Of a DNA stretch of 64,000 bases, positions 1-9,073 are shown piece by piece (position 1 is the first letter of the stretch; the number at the start of each line of letters is the position of its first letter). Source of the DNA: Bacteroidota bacterium (GTDB lineage Bacteria > Bacteroidota > Bacteroidia > Bacteroidales > Porphyromonadaceae). Where the stretch lies: the NCBI GenBank assembly GCA_023396255.1, contig JAEWWU010000004.1, positions 138,444 to 202,443 on the forward strand, read 5' to 3'. The translations under genes and the position numbers were made by a program. The notes under the pieces were generated by a model. That model searched no databases and was not told the DNA's origin. It was given only the letters and a program-made list of their open reading frames with translations.

Positions 1-797
1 TTTCGGCTGCCATAGCAGCCCTCTATGCTCGAGGAGAGACCATTTACGAGGCTTGTAAAGAAGCACAACGGTATGTTTCCTTGGTGATGCAAAAGCGCAA
101 AGGGTTGCTTATTCCTGTTGTCGTTGGAGCAACTATTGAGGACAAGCTATCCGAGATAAGACAAAAATCTACTCTGCAGTACATCACAAACGAGCAAGAT
201 TCCAGACAATTATTGCTCCACTGCGACAAAGCTCTGCAAGGGGGGATACGTTGGATTCAGTTACGGCTAAAGAATGCCTCAACGGAAGAGCGGGTGACCA
301 TCGCTTTGCGCCTAAAACAAATGTGTTGTATGTACGGTGCTACCTTAATCATTGACGATGATGTAGAAGCTGTTCTCAAGAGTAATGCCCACGGAGTTCA
401 CATTGGGATAAACGATATGCCCCTACCTCAAGTTCGCCGAATCTTAGGAGAACACTCCATCATCGGTTACACCTGCCACAATGAGGATGATCTTTTCTTG
501 GCGCACCGTTTTGGAGCCGATTATATCGGAGTAGGACCTTACCGATTTACTTCTACCAAAAAGAATCTCTCTACTCTTCTGGGTCTCGAGGGAATAACTT
601 CTTTGGTCAAAATCAACCAACAACAACCTCACCCCATCCCATCGGTAGCCATAGGTGGAATTACCGCTGAAGACTTCCCCAACGTGGCTCTAACCGGAGT
701 TAATGGGGTAGCTCTTTCGGGGGCAATAGAACAAGCAACAGACATTACAAAGCAGAGCAAAAAACTGCTACAACTTTTGCGTAAATATTTTATCTAA
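1..797 (+). CDS. thiE: ThiDE fusion (HMP-P kinase tail + thiamine-phosphate synthase), 5' partial
   Basis: The reading frame is open from base 3, so the gene begins left of the window. The first 25 or so residues (SAAIAALYARGETIYEACKE) resemble the C-terminal helices of ThiD, the hydroxymethylpyrimidine phosphate kinase. After a short linker comes a complete ThiE domain from about base 165: the QLRLKN strand, an INDD-like IDDDVE segment, GVHIG, DYIGVGP followed by a T-rich phosphate loop, and a final AIGGI and NGVALSGAI. ThiE joins HMP-PP to the thiazole phosphate to give thiamine phosphate. An internal ATG at 81 is not needed because coding continues upstream without a stop. The fusion is inferred from the short visible ThiD part; thiG, thiH and thiF follow on the same strand. 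Confidence 0.85.
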   Translation, partial: SAAIAALYARGETIYEACKEAQRYVSLVMQKRKGLLIPVVVGATIEDKLSEIRQKSTLQYITNEQDSRQLLLHCDKALQGGIRWIQLRLKNASTEERVTIALRLKQMCCMYGATLIIDDDVEAVLKSNAHGVHIGINDMPLPQVRRILGEHSIIGYTCHNEDDLFLAHRFGADYIGVGPYRFTSTKKNLSTLLGLEGITSLVKINQQQPHPIPSVAIGGITAEDFPNVALTGVNGVALSGAIEQATDITKQSKKLLQLLRKYFI

Positions 798-887
798 ATA
801 ATCATTCTTCATTTCTCTCACGGCATTGTTTCTTATGATGCTCTGAGAAATAGAAAAAGTCGAACCAAATCAACAATTAAACGAACA

Positions 888-1658
888 ATGAACAGTTTAC
901 AAATCGCCGACCGGTCTTTCTCCTCTCGACTTTTTTTAGGAACAGGCAAATTTGCCTCGGATCAATTGATGCACAACGCCATTGTGGCCTCGCAATCTCA
1001 GCTGGTAACAGTTGCTCTCAAAAGAATCGAGACCAAGAATGGCACACAAGATCATCTGATAGAAGCCATTGTCGCTCCTAATGTGCACTTGCTACCCAAT
1101 ACATCAGGGGCACACACGGCAGAAGAAGCCATTTTTGCTGCGCAATTGGCTCGTGAAGCCTTACAAACCAATTGGCTCAAGTTAGAAATACACCCCGATC
1201 CCAAATACCTTATGCCCGATCCCTTTGAAACGCTCAAGGCTACCGAGATATTGGTCAAAGAGGGCTTCATTGTAATGCCATACATCCAAGCCGACCCCAT
1301 TCTGTGCAAAAGGTTGGAAGAAGTAGGCGCTGCCGTTGTTATGCCGTTGGGTGCACCAATTGGGACCAACAAGGGGCTTGCTACCCGTGAGCTGCTCAAA
1401 ATCATCATTGAACAAAGTAACGTGCCGGTGGTAGTAGATGCCGGAATCGGAGCTCCCTCACACGCTGCCGAAGCTATGGAATTGGGCGCAGATGCTGTTT
1501 TGGTAAACACAGCAATAGCAGCTGCCAAGAATCCGGTTTTAATGGCAGAGGCTTTCAAAAATGCTGTAATAGCAGGACGTACAGCCTATGAAGCAGGACT
1601 TGCAGGACAAGCACAATATGCATCTGCCACTTCTCCTTTGAAAGGATTCTTTGATTGA
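888..1658 (+). CDS. thiG: Thiazole synthase ThiG
   Basis: This 256-residue protein aligns from memory along its whole length with ThiG. It condenses 1-deoxy-xylulose 5-phosphate, dehydroglycine and ThiS thiocarboxylate into the thiazole phosphate of thiamine. Visible hallmarks are RLFLGTGKF near the N-terminus, LLPNTSGAHTAEEA, NWLKLEIHPD with the Schiff-base lysine at about K98, VVMPLGAPIG, and VVVDAGIGAPSHAAEAMELG for phosphate binding. The length is normal. It lies 90 bp after thiDE and 66 bp before thiH, which makes the aldehyde-side substrate dehydroglycine for it, so one operon is likely. Confidence 0.97.
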   Translation: MNSLQIADRSFSSRLFLGTGKFASDQLMHNAIVASQSQLVTVALKRIETKNGTQDHLIEAIVAPNVHLLPNTSGAHTAEEAIFAAQLAREALQTNWLKLEIHPDPKYLMPDPFETLKATEILVKEGFIVMPYIQADPILCKRLEEVGAAVVMPLGAPIGTNKGLATRELLKIIIEQSNVPVVVDAGIGAPSHAAEAMELGADAVLVNTAIAAAKNPVLMAEAFKNAVIAGRTAYEAGLAGQAQYASATSPLKGFFD

Positions 1659-1724
1659 TTCTTATTTTTCCCTCTCAATCACTTATAAGCTAAGGGCAAA
1701 GCATTCTTTACCCAACCGATTGTT

Positions 1725-2831
1725 ATGACCTTTTACGACGAATTACACAAATACGATTATCAACAAGTTGTTGCTTCTTTCGATACCATTACGGAAGAAG
1801 ATGTTTTGAGAGCCATTGCAACTCCCAATCCCACTGTAGAAGACTTCAAGGCATTGATTTCTCCCAAAGCAGTACCTTTTTTAGATCAAATTGCCACGAG
1901 GGCGAATACTCTGACCATAGAGCGTTTTGGGAGGACAATTCAGCTCTACCTCCCCCTTTATTTATCCAACTACTGCACAAATAGTTGCATCTATTGTGGC
2001 TTCAATCACGAAAACGAAATCCTCCGAAAAAAACTGTCTCTTGAGGAAATCGATGAGGAAATCGAAGCTATCAAAAAATTGGGCTTCAAACACCTCCTCA
2101 TTGTGGCAGGAGAACACCCTCGCATTGCCGGTATCGACTATTACTGTGAGGTAATACAACGCCTAAGGCCTCACTTTGCTCAAATTTCCATAGAGGTGCA
2201 ACCTCTCCGCGAAGAGGAGTATAGAAAACTGGTAGCAGCCGGCGTAAGTTGCGTATGTGTCTACCAAGAGACTTATAATGAGGAGAGTTATCCCACTTAC
2301 CATCCAAGAGGGCTGAAGGCCAACTTTCGGTATCGCCTTGAAACGCCTGATAGGGCTGCAAGTGCCGGAATCAAAAAGATTGGGATTGGGGCTCTCTTAG
2401 GGTTAGATAACTGGTTTGCAGATGCTTTCTTCACAGCCGTGCATCTGAAATACTTAGAAAAAAACTATTGGAAGAGCAAATACTCTATTTCCCTCCCTCG
2501 CTTGAGGCCTCACGTAGGTAGCTATATGCCCCAACGCCCCATCACGGACAAAGAAATGGCACAACTTATCTGTGCCTTCCGCATATTATCTCCACAGGTA
2601 GAAATTTCGCTTTCGACCCGTGAAAGTGCTCCATTCCGCGATATGGCAATGAGGATAGGTGTCAATACAATGAGTGCCGGAAGTTCTACGCAACCCGGAG
2701 GATATGCCCATCCCAATAGAGAATTGGAGCAATTCTCCATCAACGACAACCGCACTCCTCAAGAGATGCAACAAGCCATCATTGACAATGGCTACGAACC
2801 TGTTTGGAAGGATTGGGACTTATGGATTTGA
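1725..2831 (+). CDS. thiH: 2-iminoacetate synthase ThiH (radical SAM)
   Basis: A 368-residue radical SAM enzyme that cleaves tyrosine to dehydroglycine (2-iminoacetate) and p-cresol for thiazole synthesis. The 4Fe-4S motif CTNSCIYC is at about residues C84, C88 and C91, followed by GFNHEN. Further family marks are the GEHPR loop after the second strand, EVQPL, YQETYNEESYP and the C-terminal biotin/thiamine-synthase-associated region with SAGSSTQPGGY. The length matches ThiH. Bacteria using ThiH rather than the oxidase ThiO are usually anaerobic or facultative, consistent with the rest of the window. The end overlaps the start of thiF by 10 bp. Confidence 0.97.
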   Translation: MTFYDELHKYDYQQVVASFDTITEEDVLRAIATPNPTVEDFKALISPKAVPFLDQIATRANTLTIERFGRTIQLYLPLYLSNYCTNSCIYCGFNHENEILRKKLSLEEIDEEIEAIKKLGFKHLLIVAGEHPRIAGIDYYCEVIQRLRPHFAQISIEVQPLREEEYRKLVAAGVSCVCVYQETYNEESYPTYHPRGLKANFRYRLETPDRAASAGIKKIGIGALLGLDNWFADAFFTAVHLKYLEKNYWKSKYSISLPRLRPHVGSYMPQRPITDKEMAQLICAFRILSPQVEISLSTRESAPFRDMAMRIGVNTMSAGSSTQPGGYAHPNRELEQFSINDNRTPQEMQQAIIDNGYEPVWKDWDLWI

Positions 2832-3535
2832 CCACTTCTTCAACTTTAGAACAACGATATGCCCGACAGTTAATTCTTCCCGAGATAGGAATTGACGGGC
2901 AGGAAAAATTAGCAAAGGCTTCTGTTGTGGTGGTTGGAGCCGGAGGATTGGGCTCTCCCATTTTATTGTATTTGGCAGCCGCCGGAATAGGCAAGATAGG
3001 CATCATTGATTGTGATGTGGTAAATGTCTCTAATTTGCAAAGACAGATCTTATACCATACAGCCAACTTGGGACAAAAGAAAGCCCTATTGGCAGCCCGA
3101 AGGCTTCACGGACTTAATCCCCATATCGTTGTAGAGGCTTATCCCATTCAATTACAAAAGGAAAATATCGGCAACCTTCTACACGATTACGAAATTATTG
3201 TAGATGCCTGCGATAACTATGCAACACGGTTATTGCTGGACCAATATACTGCCGAACAGAAAAAGCCATACGTGTATGGGAGCATCGAGGGTTTTTGCGG
3301 TCAATCTTCCGTTTTCAACTACGCAGGAGCCAAAGGGTACCGAGATCTTTACCCCGATATAAAGGAAGCCGACGATTCTGCCGGAGTTGGTGTTTTAGGA
3401 GCTACCGCCGGAGTTATAGGATCGATCCAAGCTGCCGAAACTCTCAAAATAGCCTTGGGGCTTCCCCCCTCTTTGGTAGGTAAACTGTTCTATTTGAATC
3501 TCCTTTCCGGACAAGCCCAATACTTCTCTCTATAA
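2822..3535 (+). CDS. thiF: ThiF/MoeB/HesA-family adenylyltransferase
   Basis: E1-like enzyme expected to adenylate the C-terminal glycine of the sulfur carrier ThiS. The nucleotide loop GAGGLGSP is at residues 39-46, NLQRQ and DACDNYATR follow, and GVLGATAGVIGSIQAAE marks the C-terminal helix. I chose ATG 2822 (237 residues) over an in-frame TTG at 2804 because an AAGGA sits 9 bp upstream of the ATG. The start overlaps the thiH stop, so translation is probably coupled. The protein lacks the CxxC pairs that hold zinc in Escherichia coli ThiF and MoeB and lacks a cysteine before GVLG. thiS is not in the window. Confidence 0.92.
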   Translation: MDLTTSSTLEQRYARQLILPEIGIDGQEKLAKASVVVVGAGGLGSPILLYLAAAGIGKIGIIDCDVVNVSNLQRQILYHTANLGQKKALLAARRLHGLNPHIVVEAYPIQLQKENIGNLLHDYEIIVDACDNYATRLLLDQYTAEQKKPYVYGSIEGFCGQSSVFNYAGAKGYRDLYPDIKEADDSAGVGVLGATAGVIGSIQAAETLKIALGLPPSLVGKLFYLNLLSGQAQYFSL

Positions 3536-3543
3536 CAAAATCA

Positions 3544-3587
3544 AAAGCCTCCTTGTTTCTGAATACAGATTTCAAGGAGGCTTTTTG
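3544..3587 (+). terminator. Intrinsic terminator after thiF
   Basis: A perfect 12-bp stem (AAAGCCTCCTTG at 3544-3555 with CAAGGAGGCTTT at 3573-3584) encloses a 17-base loop and runs into a T tract. It lies between converging thiF and the fumarase gene. Because the other strand also reads AAAA then stem then T, it may stop transcription in both directions. Confidence 0.85.
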
Positions 3588-3607
3588 TATCTAAGGGCGA
3601 TGAAGTT

Positions 3608-5260
3608 TTACTGAAGAGAACAGCCCTGACATTTTTGAGTTATTTCTTGAAAGAAGTCCGTTCCTTTGTCATCCACAAGGATGAAAGCAGGGAAATCTTG
3701 TACCTCTATTTTCCAAATAGCCTCCATACCCAGTTCCGGATACTCCAAACACTCCACTTTTTTGATACTCTCTTGAGCCAATACGGCTGCCGGACCTCCA
3801 ATACTTCCCAAATAAAATCCGCCATATTTGTGACAAGAGTCCGTCACCTGTTTGCTTCTGTTTCCCTTGGCAATCATAATCATACTTCCCCCGTGGTTCT
3901 GGAATAGTTCTACGTACGAATCCATTCTCCCTGCAGTTGTTGGACCAAAGGAACCAGAAGGCAACCCTTGAGGAGTCTTGGCCGGCCCTGCATAGTAAAT
4001 GGGATGATCTTTGATGTATTGGGGTAGACCTTCGCCCCGATCCAAACGCTCTTTCAATTTGGCGTGGGCAATATCTCTACCGACTATTATGGTCCCGGAA
4101 AGAGACAACCGGGTAGCCACCGGATATTTGCTCAACTCAGCCAAGATATCCGCCATTGGGCGATTGAGATCTATACGAACGACCTCTCCTTCTCTCTCCG
4201 TCACATTACGATAAGAAGGTGGAATAAGGCGTGCAGGGTTGGTTTCCAATCGCTCTATCCAGATACCGTCTTTGTTTATTTTTGCCTTGATGTTTCGGTC
4301 AGCCGAACAGCTAACTCCCATCCCTACGGGACAAGAGGCCCCGTGCCGGGGTAATCGGATTACCCTTATATCGTGAGCAAAATATTTACCGCCAAACTGA
4401 GCACCCAGTCCCAATTGATGCGCCTCTTGCAACAAGCGTTCTTCCAAAGCAATATCTCTAAAAGCTCTTCCCCCCTCATTTCCTTCGGTTGGCAAAGAGT
4501 CGTAGTATTTGGTACTGGCCAACTTCACCGTTTTGAGATTTGTTTCAGCAGAAGTTCCGCCAATAACAAAGGCTATGTGATAGGGAGGGCAAGCCGCCGT
4601 TCCCAAACTTCTCATCTTGTCAACCAAGAAAGGTATCAAAGTATCTGGGTTTAACAAAGCCTTGGTCTCTTGATAGAGGTAGGTTTTATTCGCAGACCCT
4701 CCTCCTTTTGCAACACAGAGAAATTTGTATTCATCCCCTTGAACCGCCATCAAATCGATCTGTGCCGGCAAATTACATCCGGTGTTGATTTCTCGGTACA
4801 TATCCAACGGAGCATTTTGGGAGTAGCGTAAGTTATCCTCGGTGTAGGTATCATAAATTCCGTGAGAGATATATTCTTCATCACAAACCCCGGTATAGAC
4901 ATTTTGCCCTTTTTTGCCCAAAACAATAGCGGTCCCGGTGTCTTGACAAAAAGGGAGCAACCCTTTGGCACTCACCTCTGCATTTCTCAAAAAAGTAAGA
5001 GCTACAAACTTATCATTATCGGAAGCCTCACTATCGTTTAAAATTTGCGCCACCTTTTCTTGGTGTTCGGGACGCAGATAAAAAGAAACATCGTGAAATG
5101 CTTGACGTGCCAAGAGCCGAAGCCCTTCAGGGGCTACAACCAACATTTCCCGGCCATTAAAATCTTCCGTACGGACGTATTGGTCTGTCAATTTATAATA
5201 CTCCGTATTGTCCACTCCCAAGGGGAACATTTCTTGGTATACAAAGCTCGGTGTTGCCAT
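3608..5260 (-). CDS. fumB: Class I fumarate hydratase (4Fe-4S)
   Basis: Oxygen-sensitive iron-sulfur fumarase of the FumA/FumB type, 550 residues, which interconverts fumarate and malate. The three cluster cysteines are visible: C105 in PFCQDTGT, C224 in TAACPPYH and C310 in GASCPVGMG. Further conserved stretches are VAKGGGSANK, GGTSAETN and the C-terminal half with PSGSFGPTTAGRMDSYVE and GGFYLGSIGGPAA, which is the fused beta subunit. Single-polypeptide length is typical. In an asaccharolytic anaerobe this enzyme works in the aspartate/malate to fumarate to succinate branch. It stands alone, converging on the thiamine operon. The symbol fumB versus fumA cannot be decided from sequence. Confidence 0.96.
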   Translation of the reverse strand: MATPSFVYQEMFPLGVDNTEYYKLTDQYVRTEDFNGREMLVVAPEGLRLLARQAFHDVSFYLRPEHQEKVAQILNDSEASDNDKFVALTFLRNAEVSAKGLLPFCQDTGTAIVLGKKGQNVYTGVCDEEYISHGIYDTYTEDNLRYSQNAPLDMYREINTGCNLPAQIDLMAVQGDEYKFLCVAKGGGSANKTYLYQETKALLNPDTLIPFLVDKMRSLGTAACPPYHIAFVIGGTSAETNLKTVKLASTKYYDSLPTEGNEGGRAFRDIALEERLLQEAHQLGLGAQFGGKYFAHDIRVIRLPRHGASCPVGMGVSCSADRNIKAKINKDGIWIERLETNPARLIPPSYRNVTEREGEVVRIDLNRPMADILAELSKYPVATRLSLSGTIIVGRDIAHAKLKERLDRGEGLPQYIKDHPIYYAGPAKTPQGLPSGSFGPTTAGRMDSYVELFQNHGGSMIMIAKGNRSKQVTDSCHKYGGFYLGSIGGPAAVLAQESIKKVECLEYPELGMEAIWKIEVQDFPAFILVDDKGTDFFQEITQKCQGCSLQ

Positions 5261-5300
5261 CTTATAGTTTTGGTTAGGTCGTTATACATCTGTTGCACAC

Positions 5301-5332
5301 CAAAAGTAGCAAGAAATAGGTAAGAAACAAAA
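5301..5332 (-). promoter_or_regulatory. Fumarase promoter
   Basis: On the minus strand TTTG (5328-5331), 19 bp and TACTTTTG (5301-5308) match the Bacteroidetes housekeeping consensus. The start codon is about 40 bp downstream. Confidence 0.7.
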
Positions 5333-5440
5333 GCTTTATTCAGCAATTACACTCTCCCAAGATCACTGCGCAGAAAGACGAACAAAATATCAAATATTTT
5401 TCTTCTCGCTCAACCTATTTTGGGGTCTGAGGGCAAGTCG

Positions 5441-5574
5441 CTTAGAATAATTCCCTGCGAGGAAAAATTTGCTCGGACGGAATAAAAATTAGTAGGGAAT
5501 TATCAGAAATTAGTTCCCTCAAAATCACAAAAAAGTAGGGAGAAAAAATAGATTGGTAAAAGGGGAGCAGGGAA
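5441..5574. repeat. Interspersed TTCCCT-core repeat cluster, locus A
   Basis: Five short units sharing the core TTCCCT, in mixed orientation: AATTCCCT at 5449, the reverse complement AGGGAATT at 5493, TTAGTTCCCT at 5510, AGGGAG at 5537 and AGGGAAAT at 5569. Adjacent opposite units can pair into hairpins. The cluster lies in the 604-bp space between the divergent fumarase and LRR genes. The same units recur near 22.6 kb and 57.5 kb. Confidence 0.6.
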
Positions 5575-5780
5575 ATCTCTTTTCTTCCTCACATCAAGCA
5601 GGCAAACGTTCTTGCGAAGGCTTAGAAGAGAGAGAGTTTGGGCAAAGTTATTTTGAAGAGGCATTCCCTTTACTGTAGCATCCCTATAAAAAGAGATTCT
5701 TAAATCTAAGAATTCTTCACCTCTATTTTGGGGAAATTTCACCTCATCCGTGTTTTATAAACGATAAACGTATTTTATAT

Positions 5781-5788
5781 TATATTTG
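5781..5788 (+). promoter_or_regulatory. Candidate -7 element of the LRR gene
   Basis: TATATTTG fits TAnnTTTG. The expected -33 region holds only TTTTAT, so the match is partial. The ATG is at 5865. Confidence 0.45.
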
Positions 5789-5864
5789 CAAACAGTTGGA
5801 TATATATGAATACAACAACATATTATTACACAACAAAAAGTCACTATTCAAACAATAAACATCA

Positions 5865-8800
5865 ATGAGAAAAAATTTACTATTACTCTTAACTCTATTG
5901 GTCTCCCTACTGGGTGCCACAGCCCAAACGGAAGTAATCAAATTCAGTGTTAAGCCGAGTTCTACAAACATCAAGTTTGCTTACCGCTTAGCTAAGAAAG
6001 GCGATATGGCAAAAGTAAACTACGGACAGGGCGAAGTTGCCTTTCTGAAGCAAGAGAGCGATGATTTGGTTGCACACGTTTACGACTTCAAGACGGTTAG
6101 CTCGGAAGACAGAATCATTACAATCGAAGCCGACAAGTTGGACCTTATCCGTCTTACTTCCACTAATATCAATGGGGTTACGGAAATTGTCTCCAACTCT
6201 CTGAAACGCTTCAATAGCGATGTTGCCTCTCTTGTGCTAACACCTAAAATGGACTTCTCTAAGTGCCCCAATATATTGGAGATAACTCTAAACAACTCCG
6301 ACGTACAAGAGGTAGACCTGCCCACAGAACCCAAATTGGAAACCTTCCAATGCAGTCCGGCACTTTTCTCAACAAAAGCCCTTACCCGGCTCGATCTCTC
6401 GAAATGCACCCGACTGACCAACGTCGGTCTCCTACAAACGGGGTTGGATACCATTGATTTGAGTGGTAGTCCTCAAATGGAAACACTTGTTATTTCTGGA
6501 TTGAGCACAAAAGTCTACCCAAAAGCTTTGTTGGGAGCCAAGGCAATGAAAAATCTCAAACGAGTAGACATCAAGATGTGTGCCCTTACCTATGATCAAC
6601 TTCCCGACCTCAATGAAACTCAACTCGAAAATTTTGTTATTAATAAGTTGCTCTCTCCACGCATTCCCAAGGATAGAATCAGTGGACTAACCATCGACTT
6701 GTCTCATATTAACCGACAAAAAGGTCTTTCTGCTACCGAAGAAAAAACTATTTTCTCTTGGAAAAGCAAGGATGCTCAGGGAAAATACTCAATAGATATA
6801 CCAGCAGACAAGATGATAGAGAAAGACGGTGTCTTCACCTTTTCGCCCTCTCTTTTGGATAAAGATGGTAAGCTCACCGTTCGCTGTTACCTATTTAACC
6901 CCGGATACCCCAATATCGCCTACTACTCAACCGGCTATGCCACACTTGCTGAGACTCTCTCTATGCCAGCTCCATTGGCTACCCTAACAGTGACAAGCGT
7001 ATCCCCAGGGAAAAACGAAGAGGGTGACCCTATCGAAGAAATCCCTGTGGAGCTTCATTTGGGTGCAGAGACTCCCAACACGGTGATCTACATCAACTGG
7101 GGAGATGGGGCCATTGAAGAATATACAATTGGTAGCACCGAACCCGTTTCTGTTACCAAGGAAGTTGATTTGGGTGCAAAAATCAAGCTCTACGGGGCTA
7201 TTTCTCACTTAGATGCCACTAAAACACAATTGACCGCTTTTGAAATGGGTAGTGCAACTTCTCTGAAAGTATTGCGCCTATCTCAAAACAAAATTGCCAA
7301 TATTGACCTCACCCCAGCAGGGAACCTCAAGGAGTTGATGATTACGGACAATAAGCTAACCAGTCTCGACTTATCCGGAGTATCTCTTTTGGAAGAATTG
7401 TACTGTGGTTGGAACGAACTCAATTCTTTAGATCTGACCCATACGCCCAAACTATCGGTACTAAACTGCTACAACAATAAATTGAATTCTATCAATGTAA
7501 CCTCCTTGGCTAATTTGGAAATATTCGTACCATCCGACAACCCGTTCACCACGCCCTTAGATCTTTCTAAAAACAGCAAACTAAAATCTATTGATGTTTC
7601 GAACTGCGGACTGGAAACGCTGCAATTGGGCTCTACTCTGATGGAAAGAATCATTGTCTTTGGCAACAAACTGACCAAACTGCTCCCCTCTCCCAACGGA
7701 ATTGCAGAAAGGCTCTACTACATAGACATACGAAAAAATCAGTTCGATGCTTGTGCCATAAATGACCTACTGGAATTTTTACCAACCGTAGAAACCGTTT
7801 CTGCCAACACACAAAATGCCTACAACATAGCACTGGCCCAGAACCCAGGCTCTGCCACCTATGACCCAAGCCGTCTTCCGCAAAGCAAAGAGACCGGAAA
7901 AACCACCTGGAAAGCCGATGTAAAAGGGGATGCTACCGGATGTACCTTACCCGAAGAATTTATTTCAATTACAACCGCCAAAGAAATTGGCTCTTATATC
8001 GGACTGAATATTAAATCCACAGGAGAAATAATCGTAAAAGGTGCCACCTATGACTCTCCCGGGTATTACCAAATAACAGATAAGGCTATCAAAGTCCATG
8101 GTTCAATTACCCATATCGATTGTTCCGGGAACGAACTCACTTCTATCAATGTAACCCAAGCTAAGAGTCTCAAAGAACTCCTGTGTGACGATAATAAATT
8201 ACAAGAAATTTCTTTTGGGAAGAACAACGAATCCATCGTAAGACTTTTCTGCGGCAACAATCAACTCAAACAACTCAACCTCTCATCTTTGAAGAATCTC
8301 GGAGAATTGAGCTGTTTCTTGAACCAATTGACCACACTCGATGTCTCTGCAAATACACTCCTTACCTCTCTGATCTGTAGAGAAAATCAGATAACTGGAG
8401 TACTGGACTTGAGCAAACAACCCTTGTTAGAATATCTAACCTGTTACAGCAATAGCATATCGGCTATCAGATTGGCTCCGAAAAACACTCTTCGCCACAT
8501 AGAGTGCCAACGTAATGCCATTAAGGACAAGGAGATGACCGAGTTTATGAATGCCTTGCCAGATTTTGCTGTGTACTCAGATGACGAATGGGATTCTTAT
8601 ATGGGGCTCAACCTGCAAGGCCTCTACATTGTAGATCTCACCAAAGAGAAAGAACACAATGTTGCCTACAAGTCGGATGTAGACATTGCTGTTGCCAAAG
8701 GGTGGCCCGTGTATAGTATGAACGTAGACAAATACGGAGAGGAAGCTCCCCAACCCTACGAAGGCCGTTCCAATTCTATTGAAGCTATTGAAAATGCCTT

Positions 8801-9014
8801 CATAAGCATCTACCCCAACCCAGCCAGCGAATACGTTTATATCAAAGGGCTTATGCAAGGGAGATTTTTACGCTTGTTCTCACCAAGCGGTATCGCGGTG
8901 GCAGAAGCACAGGCCGATTCCTTCGGATTAGTTCGGTTTGAAACCAAGCACCTTCCTGCCGGTACTTATTTCGTTGTCATTAACAACCAAGTACACAAAA
9001 TAGCAGTGAGATAA
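5865..9014 (+). CDS. Exported leucine-rich-repeat protein with T9SS sorting domain
   Basis: A 1049-residue protein with a clear signal peptide (MRKNLLLLLTLLVSLLGATA, cleaved near AQT). The body carries many leucine-rich repeats of the Bacteroidetes/internalin-like kind, for example LKVLRLSQNKIANIDL, LEELYCGWNELNSLDL and LKELLCDDNKLQEI, in at least two blocks (about residues 440-620 and 750-890). The last 80 residues form a type A C-terminal domain: SIYPNPASEYVYIKG, a second strand ending in RFLRLFSPSG and a closing AGTYFVVINN with KIAVR. Proteins with this tail cross the outer membrane by the type IX system and are usually anchored to lipopolysaccharide. The LRR face suggests protein binding or adhesion; the ligand is unknown. 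Confidence 0.93.
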   Translation: MRKNLLLLLTLLVSLLGATAQTEVIKFSVKPSSTNIKFAYRLAKKGDMAKVNYGQGEVAFLKQESDDLVAHVYDFKTVSSEDRIITIEADKLDLIRLTSTNINGVTEIVSNSLKRFNSDVASLVLTPKMDFSKCPNILEITLNNSDVQEVDLPTEPKLETFQCSPALFSTKALTRLDLSKCTRLTNVGLLQTGLDTIDLSGSPQMETLVISGLSTKVYPKALLGAKAMKNLKRVDIKMCALTYDQLPDLNETQLENFVINKLLSPRIPKDRISGLTIDLSHINRQKGLSATEEKTIFSWKSKDAQGKYSIDIPADKMIEKDGVFTFSPSLLDKDGKLTVRCYLFNPGYPNIAYYSTGYATLAETLSMPAPLATLTVTSVSPGKNEEGDPIEEIPVELHLGAETPNTVIYINWGDGAIEEYTIGSTEPVSVTKEVDLGAKIKLYGAISHLDATKTQLTAFEMGSATSLKVLRLSQNKIANIDLTPAGNLKELMITDNKLTSLDLSGVSLLEELYCGWNELNSLDLTHTPKLSVLNCYNNKLNSINVTSLANLEIFVPSDNPFTTPLDLSKNSKLKSIDVSNCGLETLQLGSTLMERIIVFGNKLTKLLPSPNGIAERLYYIDIRKNQFDACAINDLLEFLPTVETVSANTQNAYNIALAQNPGSATYDPSRLPQSKETGKTTWKADVKGDATGCTLPEEFISITTAKEIGSYIGLNIKSTGEIIVKGATYDSPGYYQITDKAIKVHGSITHIDCSGNELTSINVTQAKSLKELLCDDNKLQEISFGKNNESIVRLFCGNNQLKQLNLSSLKNLGELSCFLNQLTTLDVSANTLLTSLICRENQITGVLDLSKQPLLEYLTCYSNSISAIRLAPKNTLRHIECQRNAIKDKEMTEFMNALPDFAVYSDDEWDSYMGLNLQGLYIVDLTKEKEHNVAYKSDVDIAVAKGWPVYSMNVDKYGEEAPQPYEGRSNSIEAIENAFISIYPNPASEYVYIKGLMQGRFLRLFSPSGIAVAEAQADSFGLVRFETKHLPAGTYFVVINNQVHKIAVR

Positions 9015-9035
9015 TCTCTTGTTTACGTTTCAAAG

Positions 9036-9073
9036 AAAAGGGCATCTTCTTTATAAAAAGGGGATGCCTTTTT
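9036..9073 (+). terminator. Terminator after the LRR gene
   Basis: GGCATC (9041-9046) pairs with GATGCC (9063-9068), followed by a T run. The T run overlaps the TTTG taken as the -33 element of the rpsO promoter. Confidence 0.65.

Larger units (their letters stand above)
5261..5864. other. Intergenic region between divergent fumarase and LRR genes
   Basis: 604 bp without a credible gene. It holds the fumarase promoter (5301-5332), repeat locus A (5441-5574) and, at the right end, a candidate -7 element for the LRR gene. A minus-strand frame of 79 codons at 5503-5742 runs through the repeat units and has no protein-like features, so I do not call it. Confidence 0.7.

Noticed and set aside
1052..1558. 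Minus-strand frame of 168 codons across thiG
   Set aside because: It lies wholly inside thiG, reads as Ser/Ala/Thr-rich low-complexity protein and has no family match; it is an antisense shadow.
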